Virus record (IMG/VR): IMGVR_UViG_3300007640_000029
Span: 52,155 to 116,154 of that record
Source: a virus
Strand: one strand, 5' to 3'
DNA length: 64,000 nucleotides
The notes below the pieces were generated by a model. It had not been told where the DNA came from. It searched no databases and worked only from the letters and a program-made list of their open reading frames with translations. A program made the translations under genes and the position numbers. Shown here in pieces: positions 9,906 to 18,948 of the stretch. How positions within the stretch are numbered: position 1 is the first letter of the stretch; each line of letters opens with the position of its first letter.

Positions 9906-9930
9906 GTGAAACTTTTAAACACTCAATATT

Positions 9931-10599
9931 TTGAGAACTCTTATCGGAATAGATTTTTCTCTGAACTCGCCAGCTTTTTGTTTGCTTAGGGATAATCAAT
10001 TTAAATGGGGATCACTTACCCGAAGTGATCGCACAGAAGAATCACTAAAAAGATCTAAAGCAAAACCATTCGCATTCCTCTCCGAAATGGATGGGTTTGA
10101 TCTCATGTTTATGGGAAAAGAGAAAATGCCTGAGGAATACTCCGAAAGGGAGAGGCTTAAGATTGATTACTTTTCCGACCTAGTCGACCGATTCTGGGAT
10201 TCAGTCATATCTCACACCCAAGAGGGTGACGAGATCTATATAGCTATGGAGGGTTTAAGTTTTGCATCCAATGGTAATGCCCTAATTGACATCTCTATGG
10301 CTACTGCCCTACTTAGAAAAAAAATAGTTGACGAGGTGGGTAGTTCGAATTTTTATGTTTTTTCCCCGACCTCCATTAAGAAATTCGCTATTAAAGGGAA
10401 TGCAAAAAAACATCAGCTCTATGATTCCCTAGTTAATTGTAAAAGAGCTGAAACCAATCTGAGCTATTTCACTAATATACTTGAAAGTAATAGGGGAGAA
10501 TGGATAACGCCCAGCGGAAATGTAAATAAACCTCTGGATGATCTTATTGATGCTACCTGGATTTGTATTTTTTTAGATGGAAGACTTAAGGAGGATTAA
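9931..10599 (+). CDS. RuvC/RNase H-fold nuclease-like protein
   Basis: A 222-residue protein. The start (TLIGIDFSLNSPAFCL) is the first beta-hairpin of an RNase H-like fold with an Asp in GIDxS. A second acidic strand is IYIAMEGLSF (about residues 106-115), and the C-terminal KPLDDLIDATWICIF supplies the last Asp pair. These are the positions used by RuvC-type Holliday junction resolvases. Start codon TTG 9931. A resolvase or packaging-junction nuclease role follows from the fold. The end overlaps the nucleotidyltransferase gene by 23 bases. Confidence 0.65.
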   Translation: MRTLIGIDFSLNSPAFCLLRDNQFKWGSLTRSDRTEESLKRSKAKPFAFLSEMDGFDLMFMGKEKMPEEYSERERLKIDYFSDLVDRFWDSVISHTQEGDEIYIAMEGLSFASNGNALIDISMATALLRKKIVDEVGSSNFYVFSPTSIKKFAIKGNAKKHQLYDSLVNCKRAETNLSYFTNILESNRGEWITPSGNVNKPLDDLIDATWICIFLDGRLKED

Positions 10600-11323
10600 T
10601 ATACTGATACCCCTAGGCGGGATGGGAAAAAGATTTTCCGATGCTGGGTATAACGAGATTAAACCTTATATCAAGGTCATCGACGATTCTATGATACGGA
10701 CCGTAGTCGGAAACCTCCACAATGAGTCTGCCCATTTTATATTCGTGATCAACGAGGAGCACATATCTGTCGATGAGTTTAAGAGGCACATATCCGATAT
10801 GCCTATTTCACATGACGTTATTTCCACCCCGAAATTAACAGAAGGACCAGCCTGTACTGCTCTACTGGCCCAGTCTATCATTAATACCAATGATCCTTTG
10901 ATCATAGTAAACTGTGATCAGATTATATTGGACTATGATCTTAATGTTTTATCCAAGTTTGCTTCAAATACGGCTTGTGATGGGTTCTTAGGATGCTTTT
11001 TATCTTCCTCTAAAAAGAATAGTTACGTCAAATTGGATCCAAACGGGGAAGTTTGTGACGTGAAGGAAAAAATAGTTATATCAAATATAGCTACTAACGG
11101 ATTGCACTACTGGAAGAGAGGGTCCGATTTCGTAGAATCCTCGATGGAGATGATAGAAGCTAATGACCGGTATAACAGTGAGTTTTACGTTGCTCCCTCA
11201 TATAACTATTTGATAAAGAGGGGTAAAAAGATATTGCCATATTTCTTCAACCTTCATTTCCCGATAGGTACCCCGGAAGATCTTGAGATTTATAAAAATA
11301 AAATAGCCAATGGAAGTATCTAA
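10577..11323 (+). CDS. Sugar-phosphate nucleotidyltransferase-like protein
   Basis: A 248-residue GT-A type nucleotidyltransferase. The N-terminal INILIPLGGMGKRFSDAGY matches the GxGxR(F/L) nucleotide-binding loop, followed by KPYIKVIDDSMI. VNCDQI (about residue 112) supplies the metal-binding Asp. The family activates sugar 1-phosphates with NTP. It is the first gene of a tightly overlapping cassette with a cupin, a RuBisCO-like protein, a GDPD-like protein and a glycosyltransferase-like protein. The sugar cannot be read from sequence. Confidence 0.7.
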   Translation: MEDLRRINILIPLGGMGKRFSDAGYNEIKPYIKVIDDSMIRTVVGNLHNESAHFIFVINEEHISVDEFKRHISDMPISHDVISTPKLTEGPACTALLAQSIINTNDPLIIVNCDQIILDYDLNVLSKFASNTACDGFLGCFLSSSKKNSYVKLDPNGEVCDVKEKIVISNIATNGLHYWKRGSDFVESSMEMIEANDRYNSEFYVAPSYNYLIKRGKKILPYFFNLHFPIGTPEDLEIYKNKIANGSI

Positions 11324-11630
11324 AATAGATGATTACCAGGGTGGATGGTTCGTTGGAGACTTCCTTCCCTCCGCTTATAAAACCGATCAATTTGAGATAT
11401 GCTTTAAAAGGCATAAGAAAGGAGAGGATTGGCCAGCACACTATCACAAAGAAGCTGACGAAATAAACTACCTCCACAAGGGTAGAATGATTATACAGGA
11501 CAAAATACTCAAAGCTGGTGATGTTTTCGTTATCAGGAAATACGAGATAGCTAATCCTGTTTTCCTCGAAGACTGCGAGGTTTTTATAGTTAAGACACCC
11601 TCTAAACCGGGAGATAAGTATGAAATCTGA
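11310..11630 (+). CDS. Cupin-domain protein
   Basis: A 106-residue single-domain cupin. Motif 1 is WPAHYHKEADEINYLHKGRM (two His plus Glu as metal ligands), followed by LKAGDVFVI; a conventional motif-2 His is not obvious. Small cupins in sugar cassettes are often epimerases or isomerases, or sense metabolites. It overlaps the upstream gene by 14 bases and the RuBisCO-like gene by 11, so the three are probably translated together. Confidence 0.7.
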   Translation: MEVSKIDDYQGGWFVGDFLPSAYKTDQFEICFKRHKKGEDWPAHYHKEADEINYLHKGRMIIQDKILKAGDVFVIRKYEIANPVFLEDCEVFIVKTPSKPGDKYEI

Positions 11631-12810
11631 ATTATTTAAATCGAGAAATCAAATAGATGCTGACAAGTACTTCTTTGCTAAGTATTATGTTGAATGTTCT
11701 AAGAATTTAGCATCTGCTGCTTGGAATATAGCAATAGGTCAAAGTGTGGGTAACCCATCATCCAGGAGTGTCTGGGAAACTGATGAGCTCTTTGAGAATC
11801 ACTCTTGTTTGATCGTCGGTGATATGGGAGATATGAGCAATGAAAAAACGGGGGAGGTCACTATTGCTTTCCCTGTGATAAACATTGACTTTAAAACTGA
11901 CGGGGTTGCTCACTTGTTGGTGAATGTAATGGGAGGTCAGATGGATATAGCCGAAATAAAAAAATGCAAGTTGATTGACATAGATTTTCCGGAATGTGTT
12001 TCTGATTGTTTTATGGGACCTAAATATGGGATTGATGGTATAAGAAAATTTACCGGTGTCTACAACAAGCCACTCCTCGGAGGAATACTAAAGCCAAAAA
12101 CTGGGGTCTCGCCACAAGTCATGCTGGAGATGGTTAAGGAAATGGTTGAGGGAGGAGTGAATTTCATCAAGGAGGATGAAATACTTTCCAGCCCATCATT
12201 CTGTAAGATAGAGGACCGGGTTCCACTTATCATGGATTATTTGAAAGATAAGAATGTGGTTTATTGTGTTTCTATCCATTCAGATCCTGCCTATATACTG
12301 GAGAGAGTAAAACAGGTTTACGAACTAGGAGGTAATGGGATACACGTTAACTTTTGGTGCGGGCTGGGAGTTTATAAAAACATAAGGGAGCTCGATCTCC
12401 CGCTTTTTATGCATTTCCAAAAGAGCGGAGATAGAGTTATAACAAACCCGGATCACCAATTTAGCATCTCTTGGCCTTTCATGTGCAAGCTTGCTGGAAT
12501 GATGGGGGTGGACTTTATTCACTCGGGAATGATTGGCGGATATTATCCTGCTGACGAGGAGGAGGTTTTAGCCGCTATAGAGCAATCAAGAAATCAAGGA
12601 ACTCTCCCTGCTTTAAGCTGTGGATTCCACCCTGGTCTTGTGGACCAGATAAACGAGCAGGTTGGTGTTGATTACCTAGCAAATGTAGGAGGAGCAATGC
12701 ACGGTCACCCAAGCGGAACTAAAAGTGGTGCGATTGCTATGAGGCAGGCAATCGATGGTGAGAGGGGAAAAGAGTATAGAGAAGCTATCTATAAGTTTGT
12801 GAATTCTTGA
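11620..12810 (+). CDS. RuBisCO-like protein (form IV type)
   Basis: A 396-residue RuBisCO large-subunit homologue. GGILKPKTGVS gives Lys158 and Lys160 of the KPK motif. NFIKEDE gives the carbamylatable Lys184 with Mg ligands Asp186 and Glu187. His265 (LFMHF), His301 (IHSG), Ser333 (LSCGFHPG) and the GHPSGTKSGA phosphate-binding loop are also present. In loop 6, true RuBisCO has HSGTVVGK; here it is HSGMIGGY, so the catalytic Lys is Tyr308. Loss of that Lys indicates enolase, isomerase or decarboxylase-type chemistry rather than CO2 fixation. The substrate is probably a sugar phosphate of the surrounding cassette. Such a gene is unusual in a phage. Confidence 0.88.
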   Translation: MKSELFKSRNQIDADKYFFAKYYVECSKNLASAAWNIAIGQSVGNPSSRSVWETDELFENHSCLIVGDMGDMSNEKTGEVTIAFPVINIDFKTDGVAHLLVNVMGGQMDIAEIKKCKLIDIDFPECVSDCFMGPKYGIDGIRKFTGVYNKPLLGGILKPKTGVSPQVMLEMVKEMVEGGVNFIKEDEILSSPSFCKIEDRVPLIMDYLKDKNVVYCVSIHSDPAYILERVKQVYELGGNGIHVNFWCGLGVYKNIRELDLPLFMHFQKSGDRVITNPDHQFSISWPFMCKLAGMMGVDFIHSGMIGGYYPADEEEVLAAIEQSRNQGTLPALSCGFHPGLVDQINEQVGVDYLANVGGAMHGHPSGTKSGAIAMRQAIDGERGKEYREAIYKFVNS

Positions 12811-12816
12811 GAGCAG

Positions 12817-13260
12817 ATGATATTAATATCACATCGCGGAAATATTGATGGTCCTAATTCCAAAAGGGAGAACGATCCTGATTATATAGTTGAAGCTTTA
12901 TACAATTACGAAGTTGAAATAGATCTCTGGTTCATTGACGGGATGTTTAAACTTGGACACGATGAGCCACAACACGAGATTCAATACGAATTCCTTTTGA
13001 AGAACTCCAGGAAGCTTTGGATCCATTGTAAAAATTTGCTAGCTTTTCGTGAGCTTTCCAGAATAGATCCGGCGGGGGATTTTCTAAATTATTTTGTTCA
13101 TGAATCCGACGATGTGGTTTTTACTAGTAAGGGTTATCGCTGGGCCTTAGTAGGAAAGCAACCAATAGAAAATAGCATAGCCGTTATGCCTGAAGTTAAT
13201 GATGAGGATATCGCGGTCTGCTCAGGAATTTGCAGTGACTATATAGGAAAGTATAGATGA
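12817..13260 (+). CDS. GDPD/PI-PLC-like TIM-barrel protein
   Basis: A 147-residue protein. ILISHRGN near the start, VEIDLWFIDG (Glu-x-Asp) and KLGHDEP match the three active-site elements of glycerophosphodiester phosphodiesterases. The length is about half that of a full GDPD, so this is a minimal or shortened barrel. It follows the RuBisCO-like gene by 6 bases and overlaps the next by 4. It may cleave or make a phosphodiester on the sugar built by this cassette (inference). Confidence 0.6.
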   Translation: MILISHRGNIDGPNSKRENDPDYIVEALYNYEVEIDLWFIDGMFKLGHDEPQHEIQYEFLLKNSRKLWIHCKNLLAFRELSRIDPAGDFLNYFVHESDDVVFTSKGYRWALVGKQPIENSIAVMPEVNDEDIAVCSGICSDYIGKYR

Positions 13261-14042
13261 GAGTAGCTTTACTTCTTTCGGGTCAATTTAGGGAAGGTCT
13301 GGAATGTTACCCCTATATAAAAAGCAGGATACTTGACAAGTACTCCCCGGATGTTTTCATCTCATCCTGGAATCCCTCTGACGAGATAAGAGAAACCGTT
13401 CAGCCCTATACGGGTAACCTGAGAGATAGTCTTAGCGTTGGTGATGCTATTTCCCTCTATAAGCCAAAATCCATCCTGATGGAGGATTTTGAATCGGAGA
13501 CTATAACCAAAATAAGGGAGAGATCGATGATTTATGAGGGTTATTCCCCACTGAATGGCGAGATTAATCCGCAGTCTGTTTTTTGTATGTGGTATAAAAT
13601 CAATTCCTCATACCATCTTATGCAGAAGTATGAGAGATCCGTGGGTAGGAGATATGACTATATTATAAAGGGAAGATTTGATATAAAGGTGCACAACGAT
13701 CTTTTTTTCAATTTTGGAAAAAATATGATCGCTATCCCTCAGGGATTTGATTGGAGGGGAGGTATTAACGATGTGATAGCTTATGGAGCTAGGGATGCAA
13801 TGGGTCACTATTGTAGCCTCTATGAAAATCTTGAGAACTATCTTACAAGGGATGCGATATTCTTTCACCCCGAGACTCTTTTAAGAAACCATTTACTCAC
13901 ATCGGAATATGGTGTTGTGAGAAGTGACCTTCAGGTTTCACTCCGAGGGATCATGTTACCCACGGAGCAAGTAAGAAAGGGTAACGATATAAAAAAAAGT
14001 TCGGGATATATACAGTCTAGGGGAAACTTTTGGGACACTTAG
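13257..14042 (+). CDS. Glycosyltransferase-like protein
   Basis: A 261-residue protein starting MRVALLLSGQFREGLECYPYI, which resembles surface-polysaccharide glycosyltransferase-like families. YDYIIKGRFDIKV (about residues 138-150) is a candidate DxD-type metal site in the form RxD. It is the last gene of the cassette and overlaps the GDPD-like gene (ATGA). The acceptor could be host surface glycan, virion or DNA; none is indicated. Confidence 0.55.
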   Translation: MRVALLLSGQFREGLECYPYIKSRILDKYSPDVFISSWNPSDEIRETVQPYTGNLRDSLSVGDAISLYKPKSILMEDFESETITKIRERSMIYEGYSPLNGEINPQSVFCMWYKINSSYHLMQKYERSVGRRYDYIIKGRFDIKVHNDLFFNFGKNMIAIPQGFDWRGGINDVIAYGARDAMGHYCSLYENLENYLTRDAIFFHPETLLRNHLLTSEYGVVRSDLQVSLRGIMLPTEQVRKGNDIKKSSGYIQSRGNFWDT

Positions 14043-14081
14043 AGATTAAATAAAGGATTTTAAAAATTAATTAAAGGAACA

Positions 14082-15035
14082 ATGAGTAATTTAGACATTT
14101 TCAACTTAGATGTTGATAACTTCGTAACGAAGAGCAAGAAGGAAGATTCGAGAGATTTAGAATTTTACAAGCCGTACCCGGAAAACGGAAAGGATGGGGT
14201 TTACAAGTCTCTAATTAGGTTTTTACCAAACCACGTAGATCCGGCCAAATCCAAAATTCAGAAATACTACGTATATCTTAATGATCCTACAACAGGAGAT
14301 GGATTCCCTGTAGATTGTCCGTCCACAGTAGGTAAAAAATCAGTTCTTAAAGACATCTTTTGGAAGCTTAAGAACTCCAATTCTGCTGCAGATCAGGATC
14401 TGGCTAGAAACTTCTCCAGAAAGGAGGATTATTACTCTCTCATCCAGATCGTACAGGATAAAAACAACCCCGAGCTAGAAGGGAAGATCATGACCTTTAA
14501 ATTTGGTCGTAAGATCAACGATATGCTGGAATCTCAACTGAAGCCAGAATACGGTGACCCTTGCAACCCATATGATCTGTTCGAGGGTAAGCTATTCTCT
14601 ATACATTCTAGAAAGGTTGGTGAATGGAACAATTACGATCTCTGTCAATTCGTGGGTAACAATACACCCATAGAGATAGACGGAAAGAAGATGGGTAAGA
14701 ACAAGAAGGACATGGATACTATTCTGGAGTATCTTAAAACGGGACCGGATAACCTTACCAATTTTGAATACAAGGATTGGGACGAGAATACCACGGAAAG
14801 GGTGATGAACATCATCAGGAACACAGTACCGGATGGCAGAATGGTTAATGAAGTTATGTCCGGAGCTAACGTTTCGTCTACCCCTGCACCTTCCACCTCT
14901 AGAACCGCAGACGATATCTACAACGAGGTATCTTCGACGAAGGTTGGAAACACCCCACAAGAGGAACAACCCCTGAAGCAACCATCTAGTCCAGAGACAG
15001 CTTCTTCTTTGGATGATCTCTATTCTGACCTTTAA
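14082..15035 (+). CDS. 32: Single-stranded DNA-binding protein, gp32-like
   Basis: A 317-residue protein. Segments IRFLPNHVDPAKS, NPELEGKIMTFKFGRKI and YDLFEG align with T4 gp32 (IRFLPS, ENEGKVFKYRFGKKI, CPWEG). A Ser/Thr/Pro-rich linker leads to an acidic tail ending SSLDDLYSDL, like the gp32 end TDLDDLLNDL that binds replication partners. The zinc-ligand Cys cluster of T4 gp32 is not obvious. A strong terminator follows and the gene has its own AT-rich leader, as expected for a highly expressed protein. Confidence 0.88.
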   Translation: MSNLDIFNLDVDNFVTKSKKEDSRDLEFYKPYPENGKDGVYKSLIRFLPNHVDPAKSKIQKYYVYLNDPTTGDGFPVDCPSTVGKKSVLKDIFWKLKNSNSAADQDLARNFSRKEDYYSLIQIVQDKNNPELEGKIMTFKFGRKINDMLESQLKPEYGDPCNPYDLFEGKLFSIHSRKVGEWNNYDLCQFVGNNTPIEIDGKKMGKNKKDMDTILEYLKTGPDNLTNFEYKDWDENTTERVMNIIRNTVPDGRMVNEVMSGANVSSTPAPSTSRTADDIYNEVSSTKVGNTPQEEQPLKQPSSPETASSLDDLYSDL

Positions 15036-15049
15036 TAGGTTATAACACT

Positions 15050-15085
15050 GGGAGGAACAGTTACCAGAGCTGTTCCTCCCTTTTT
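15050..15085 (+). terminator. Strong intrinsic terminator after gp32-like gene
   Basis: An 11-bp perfect stem GGGAGGAACAG / CTGTTCCTCCC with a 9-base loop and a T5 run. Confidence 0.9.
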
Positions 15086-15141
15086 AGTGTTAAACTGAAG
15101 TTATCTAAGTAAAGGAAATGAAGAATTTAAATTGGTAAACG

Positions 15142-16203
15142 ATGGATTTAGGGAGAATTGAAGAGCTTATTAATGGGGTGTTGGTCAAGGGATTCCCAAA
15201 CGACCCCAATAGAAGGAAGATTTACAAAGCAGGAAATAGACTCAATTTTTCCTGTCCATATTGTGGTGATAGTAGCAATTACCGTAAAAAGAGGGGCAAC
15301 TTTTACCTGGATACGCTCACATACAAGTGTTATAACGGAGGGTGCGGAATATTTAAGGATGCGTTTTCACTATTTAAGGATTTTGGGGAACTGTCGAAGC
15401 TTGAAAAAAACGAAAAGGTCGACATACTTGATGTTATAAAAAGCGGGAAGGAGAAAAGGAGGAAAATTTATGGTGATGTTGATATATCTCTCTTCTTCGA
15501 TACAGACTTCAGCAAGGTTGTAATCCCTCGATCTCTCTTTATGGAGAAAATGGGATTATCCGAAGTGGCGGGTAGCAAGATGGAGAGGTATTTAAGGAAA
15601 AGAAACCAGATACCTGACCAAAAATTTGCCTGGAGCGAGTCTGACAAGAAGCTTTATCTCTTTAACCTCACGAAGGATAATGAGATATTGGGCTTACAGT
15701 TTAGAAACATGTCTTCTAGCTATGGTTCTAAATACTATACGTATAAACTCAGCGGCATATGGGAAAAAATGCTTGGTGTTACCGATCCTGAATTTCTGGA
15801 TGAGGCGAGAAAAATAGATCCCATCTCTAGCGTTTTTAATATAGGGATGGTCTCGTTTGACCACACTATAACTATATTCGAAGGACCAATGGATTCCTGG
15901 CTATGGAAAAATTCGGTTGCACTGTGTTCGGTGGAAAATAAATTCCCGTTTGAAATGGAGAACATTAGATACTGGTACGACTGGGACCGTGCGGGAAGGG
16001 CTAAGAACTCAGAGCTACTAACCAAGGGATTTAGTGTTTTTAACTGGAAGAAATTTTTAACCGATCATGAGCTTCCGATAAATAAGAAATGGGACCTAAA
16101 CGATATAGTAAATTATCTGAGGGCCAAGAGGATAAAAATAAGAAGATTCGATAACTATTTTACTGGGGAAGTCCTGGACTTAATAGATTTTATCGATGGT
16201 TAA
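15142..16203 (+). CDS. DnaG-type DNA primase
   Basis: A 353-residue protein. The N-terminal zinc-binding domain is CPYCGDSS (about residues 36-43) with a second pair in YKCYNGGCG. The TOPRIM core has the acidic motif IFEGPMDSW (about 248) and the metal motif WYDWDRAG (about 275). Length and order fit a T4 gp61-like primase without a helicase domain. It starts the recombination/replication run that includes UvsY and UvsW. Confidence 0.85.
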   Translation: MDLGRIEELINGVLVKGFPNDPNRRKIYKAGNRLNFSCPYCGDSSNYRKKRGNFYLDTLTYKCYNGGCGIFKDAFSLFKDFGELSKLEKNEKVDILDVIKSGKEKRRKIYGDVDISLFFDTDFSKVVIPRSLFMEKMGLSEVAGSKMERYLRKRNQIPDQKFAWSESDKKLYLFNLTKDNEILGLQFRNMSSSYGSKYYTYKLSGIWEKMLGVTDPEFLDEARKIDPISSVFNIGMVSFDHTITIFEGPMDSWLWKNSVALCSVENKFPFEMENIRYWYDWDRAGRAKNSELLTKGFSVFNWKKFLTDHELPINKKWDLNDIVNYLRAKRIKIRRFDNYFTGEVLDLIDFIDG

Positions 16204-16438
16204 ATTAGAAATGCCCACAATAGACAAAACGGAGGAATGGGAGGAGTCGCTGGATCGGGATAATGTGGGTAGCGTCAAATTCCCCATATCTATGTTAGAT
16301 AGGGATGTGATAGCCAACATAGGGGAAGTAGAAGGCACCATCAGTGTATCCTCCCCGAAAATGGTAAATTCTGTGATGAGGGAAATTAAACTGGGTAAAC
16401 CCCGTATAAGTAAAAACAAGGGAAATAAACTTTTTTAG
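16196..16438 (+). CDS. Small conserved-looking protein of unknown function
   Basis: An 80-residue acidic-to-basic protein (KLEMPTIDKTEEWEESLDRD at the start, KPRISKNKGNKLF at the end), overlapping the primase end by 8 bases and followed after 1 base by the UvsY-like gene. No family recognised. Tight packing between replication genes supports it being real. Confidence 0.55.
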   Translation: MVKLEMPTIDKTEEWEESLDRDNVGSVKFPISMLDRDVIANIGEVEGTISVSSPKMVNSVMREIKLGKPRISKNKGNKLF

Positions 16439-16439
16439 G

Positions 16440-16892
16440 ATGCCGGAACAACAGACAGATAAGGTTGATTACGCTAAACTGTTCGAGAAGGAGAGGTTCG
16501 AATGGAAGGAGAAGATCCAAGTCATATCTTTGAATCTCAAAAACATTAAAACTGTGGCTGAAGCCCAGGTTGAGCTTTTCTCCACTAGGCAAATATTATT
16601 GGAATATAGTTTTAAGTTAGCACAGATAGTTAGCAAACTTAGCGCCAGAGAAAGACAGACTCGTGCAGCTAGGCTTAAGGATTACAATCAAAACAGCGAC
16701 GTTAGATATGGATCTAACGAAACGAAAGTTCTCATAGAGGGCGATGTAGCTGAAATCGTCGGTAAAATCGAGATGGTGGAGGGTCATAGGAAGTTTATAG
16801 ACCAGACTATTCAAACGGTAGACCACATGCTATATGGAATAAAATCCAGGATAGCTCTGGAGGACTACCTGAGGGGTAGTACTATAAAATAA
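16440..16892 (+). CDS. uvsY: UvsY-like recombination mediator
   Basis: A 150-residue, mostly helical protein. The C-terminal two thirds (ARLKDYNQNSDVRYG, NETKVLIEGD, GIKSRIALEDY) parallel T4 UvsY (ARLDYYSGRGD, SEMKTVLSADKD, AIKSRGFAIKHI) in order and spacing. UvsY loads UvsX recombinase on gp32-coated ssDNA. It lies directly before the UvsW gene, as in T4, which strengthens the call. Confidence 0.75.
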   Translation: MPEQQTDKVDYAKLFEKERFEWKEKIQVISLNLKNIKTVAEAQVELFSTRQILLEYSFKLAQIVSKLSARERQTRAARLKDYNQNSDVRYGSNETKVLIEGDVAEIVGKIEMVEGHRKFIDQTIQTVDHMLYGIKSRIALEDYLRGSTIK

Positions 16893-16901
16893 CTTAGATG
16901 C

Positions 16902-18425
16902 ATGCTGAAATTCAACGTCTCTGAAGACAGACAATGGCTTATTCTGGTTCATTCGCCCGATGAGGTTGAAAAGAGACAGATAGAGCTTTCACTAACCAAG
17001 AAAATACACAATTGGTACTTTCATCCCCTGGTGAAGAAAAAAATCTGGGATGGGAATATATGCTTTGTAGAAAAGAAGGGCGCTTTCTGGAAGGTCCCGA
17101 TAGGTCTTTGGAGAGAAGTTCTTGAGATTGGCAAGGAGTTCAATATAGACATAGAAATAGAGGGGCTATCAGACCTTTTGCTAAGCGATCTAACATTAGA
17201 AGATTTCCAGTCCTGGGTTGATGATTTTTTTAAAGATAAAGAAATAGAACCTAGGGACTATCAGGTGGAAGCTGCATGGAAGATAGTGAAGTATAGATAC
17301 TCCGTTTCCGAGATTGCTACATCTTCTGGTAAAACCCTTATCTCCTTCATGATATTCGCCTATCTTAAGCAGATGGGTCTAATCAAGAAGTTTATGGTTA
17401 TAGTTCCGAACACCAACCTGGTGTTCCAGGGAAATGATGATTTCATAGACTATGGGATTGATGATCTGGGTGTTAAAATACAGCAGATAGGTGGGGGAAG
17501 TAAACTAAGGGAAGGGTGCGATCTTATAATAGGTACCTTTCAGTCTTTAGTTAAGAAGGATAAGGAATTCTTCGAGGACGTGGATGCGGTTTTCGTTGAT
17601 GAGGCACACCACACCAACTCGATGTCCATTAAGAAAATTGTATCTAAGTGTATGCACTGCGGATGGAGATTCGGCCTTACCGGGACTCTTACTAAAAGAG
17701 GTTCTGCTGATCACCTCACTATACAGCAATTCCTAGGACCCGTGATAGTGGAGATATCCCCTGATTTTCTATTCAAGAACAAGCATGCTACACCGGTGGA
17801 GATAAAGGTTGTCATGCTAAACTGGCTTGATGCCTCTATAAAAGAGAAACTGGCTAACCTTAAAGCAAATTCTCAGAATTTGGAGGGTAACGAGCTTTAC
17901 AATATCGAGAGGAAGCTTGTAATAGAAAGTGAAAAGAGGCTTAATTACATAGTGGATTTTATAGGTAGAACCTCTAAGAATTCCCTTGTTCTTTTCCAAT
18001 CTGTCAAAGACGAGTACGGGAAGCAGATATGGAATAGGCTTAGAGACATCACAAATAATAAGGAGGTATTTTACGTGGACGGGGATACCGACGAGTCTTT
18101 AAGAGAAGAATATAAAAATCGAATGTCCTCCGGAGAAAATAAGGTTCTGGTTGCTACTTATGGTACATTCTCCACTGGTATCTCTATTAATAACCTTCAT
18201 AACATATTCCTGGTTGAATCATATAAAAGCGAGGTTCTGATAAAACAGAGCTTAGGTAGAGGGATGAGAAAAATGGAAGGCAAGGAGAAGGTTAACGTTA
18301 TTGATTTCGTCGACGATTTCAGTACTCCCAAGTACAAGAACTACCTTGTGAAGCACGGAGAGGCAAGAATCCAGATTTATAAGAACGAGAATTTCAAGTA
18401 CAAGATATTCAAGGTAAAGCTTTAA
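16902..18425 (+). CDS. uvsW: UvsW-type recombination helicase
   Basis: A 507-residue superfamily 2 helicase, close to T4 UvsW (503 residues). It has an N-terminal substrate-binding domain, motif Q/I PRDYQ...ATSSGKTL (about residue 140), motif II VDEAHH (about 230), motif III GLTGT, and the C-terminal helicase domain with motif VI QSLGRGMRK. UvsW unwinds branched DNA and R-loops and helps the switch to recombination-dependent replication. Confidence 0.92.
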   Translation: MLKFNVSEDRQWLILVHSPDEVEKRQIELSLTKKIHNWYFHPLVKKKIWDGNICFVEKKGAFWKVPIGLWREVLEIGKEFNIDIEIEGLSDLLLSDLTLEDFQSWVDDFFKDKEIEPRDYQVEAAWKIVKYRYSVSEIATSSGKTLISFMIFAYLKQMGLIKKFMVIVPNTNLVFQGNDDFIDYGIDDLGVKIQQIGGGSKLREGCDLIIGTFQSLVKKDKEFFEDVDAVFVDEAHHTNSMSIKKIVSKCMHCGWRFGLTGTLTKRGSADHLTIQQFLGPVIVEISPDFLFKNKHATPVEIKVVMLNWLDASIKEKLANLKANSQNLEGNELYNIERKLVIESEKRLNYIVDFIGRTSKNSLVLFQSVKDEYGKQIWNRLRDITNNKEVFYVDGDTDESLREEYKNRMSSGENKVLVATYGTFSTGISINNLHNIFLVESYKSEVLIKQSLGRGMRKMEGKEKVNVIDFVDDFSTPKYKNYLVKHGEARIQIYKNENFKYKIFKVKL

Positions 18426-18436
18426 CCTCGTCGTAC

Positions 18437-18445
18437 GATATATAG
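18437..18445 (+). promoter_or_regulatory. Late-promoter-like motif GATATATAG
   Basis: It lies between UvsW and the next gene, 20 bases before ATG 18466. Confidence 0.5.
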
Positions 18446-18465
18446 TGTACAAAAAATGCACTACC

Positions 18466-18948
18466 ATGAATAACTTAAAGGGATTCCGCTCGTTTCTAAA
18501 TGAGGAGGACTATTCATACTCTTCTATCTCAGCTGAAGATCGCATTAAGGCGATTAGAAAAAGGATCGAGGCTCAAACCCCGGAGGAGAAGATATATCAG
18601 ACTGTTTATGATGAGGGTGGAGCAGCAGGAAGACTCCTTTCCAGAACTATAAATGCCATTACTGGGGTCAGCAGGGGTATTGCTGATGTCTTTAAAAAGG
18701 AGGATATTGCCAGAATGGATGATGGATCTCTCGAAAGGGGAAAGGATGAGATACTCTCTAAATGGGGGGATGGCATTAGAGCTTCTGGTAAAAACAAACA
18801 GAAGGATTACGAGGAATTTTACACAGACGCTATAATTAAGGGTAAGAAAACCTTCGGTGGTAAATATGACATAAACAACCCGAAGAATAGGGAGGAAAGA
18901 ATATACTCCGACTACATTTATGGGGCTGAGAAATATTTCGAGATCTAA
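18466..18948 (+). CDS. Unknown protein with capsid-targeting-like peptide
   Basis: A 160-residue protein starting MNNLKGFRSFLNEED. FRSFLNE has the spacing of the T4 IPIII targeting peptide YQEFIAE, with predicted cleavage after Glu13. The rest is charged and helical (KGKKTFGGKYDINNPKNREER) with no known domain. ATG 18466 is preferred to the GTG at 18445 because that GTG overlaps the promoter-like motif. The stop is immediately followed by the next ATG. Confidence 0.65.
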   Translation: MNNLKGFRSFLNEEDYSYSSISAEDRIKAIRKRIEAQTPEEKIYQTVYDEGGAAGRLLSRTINAITGVSRGIADVFKKEDIARMDDGSLERGKDEILSKWGDGIRASGKNKQKDYEEFYTDAIIKGKKTFGGKYDINNPKNREERIYSDYIYGAEKYFEI

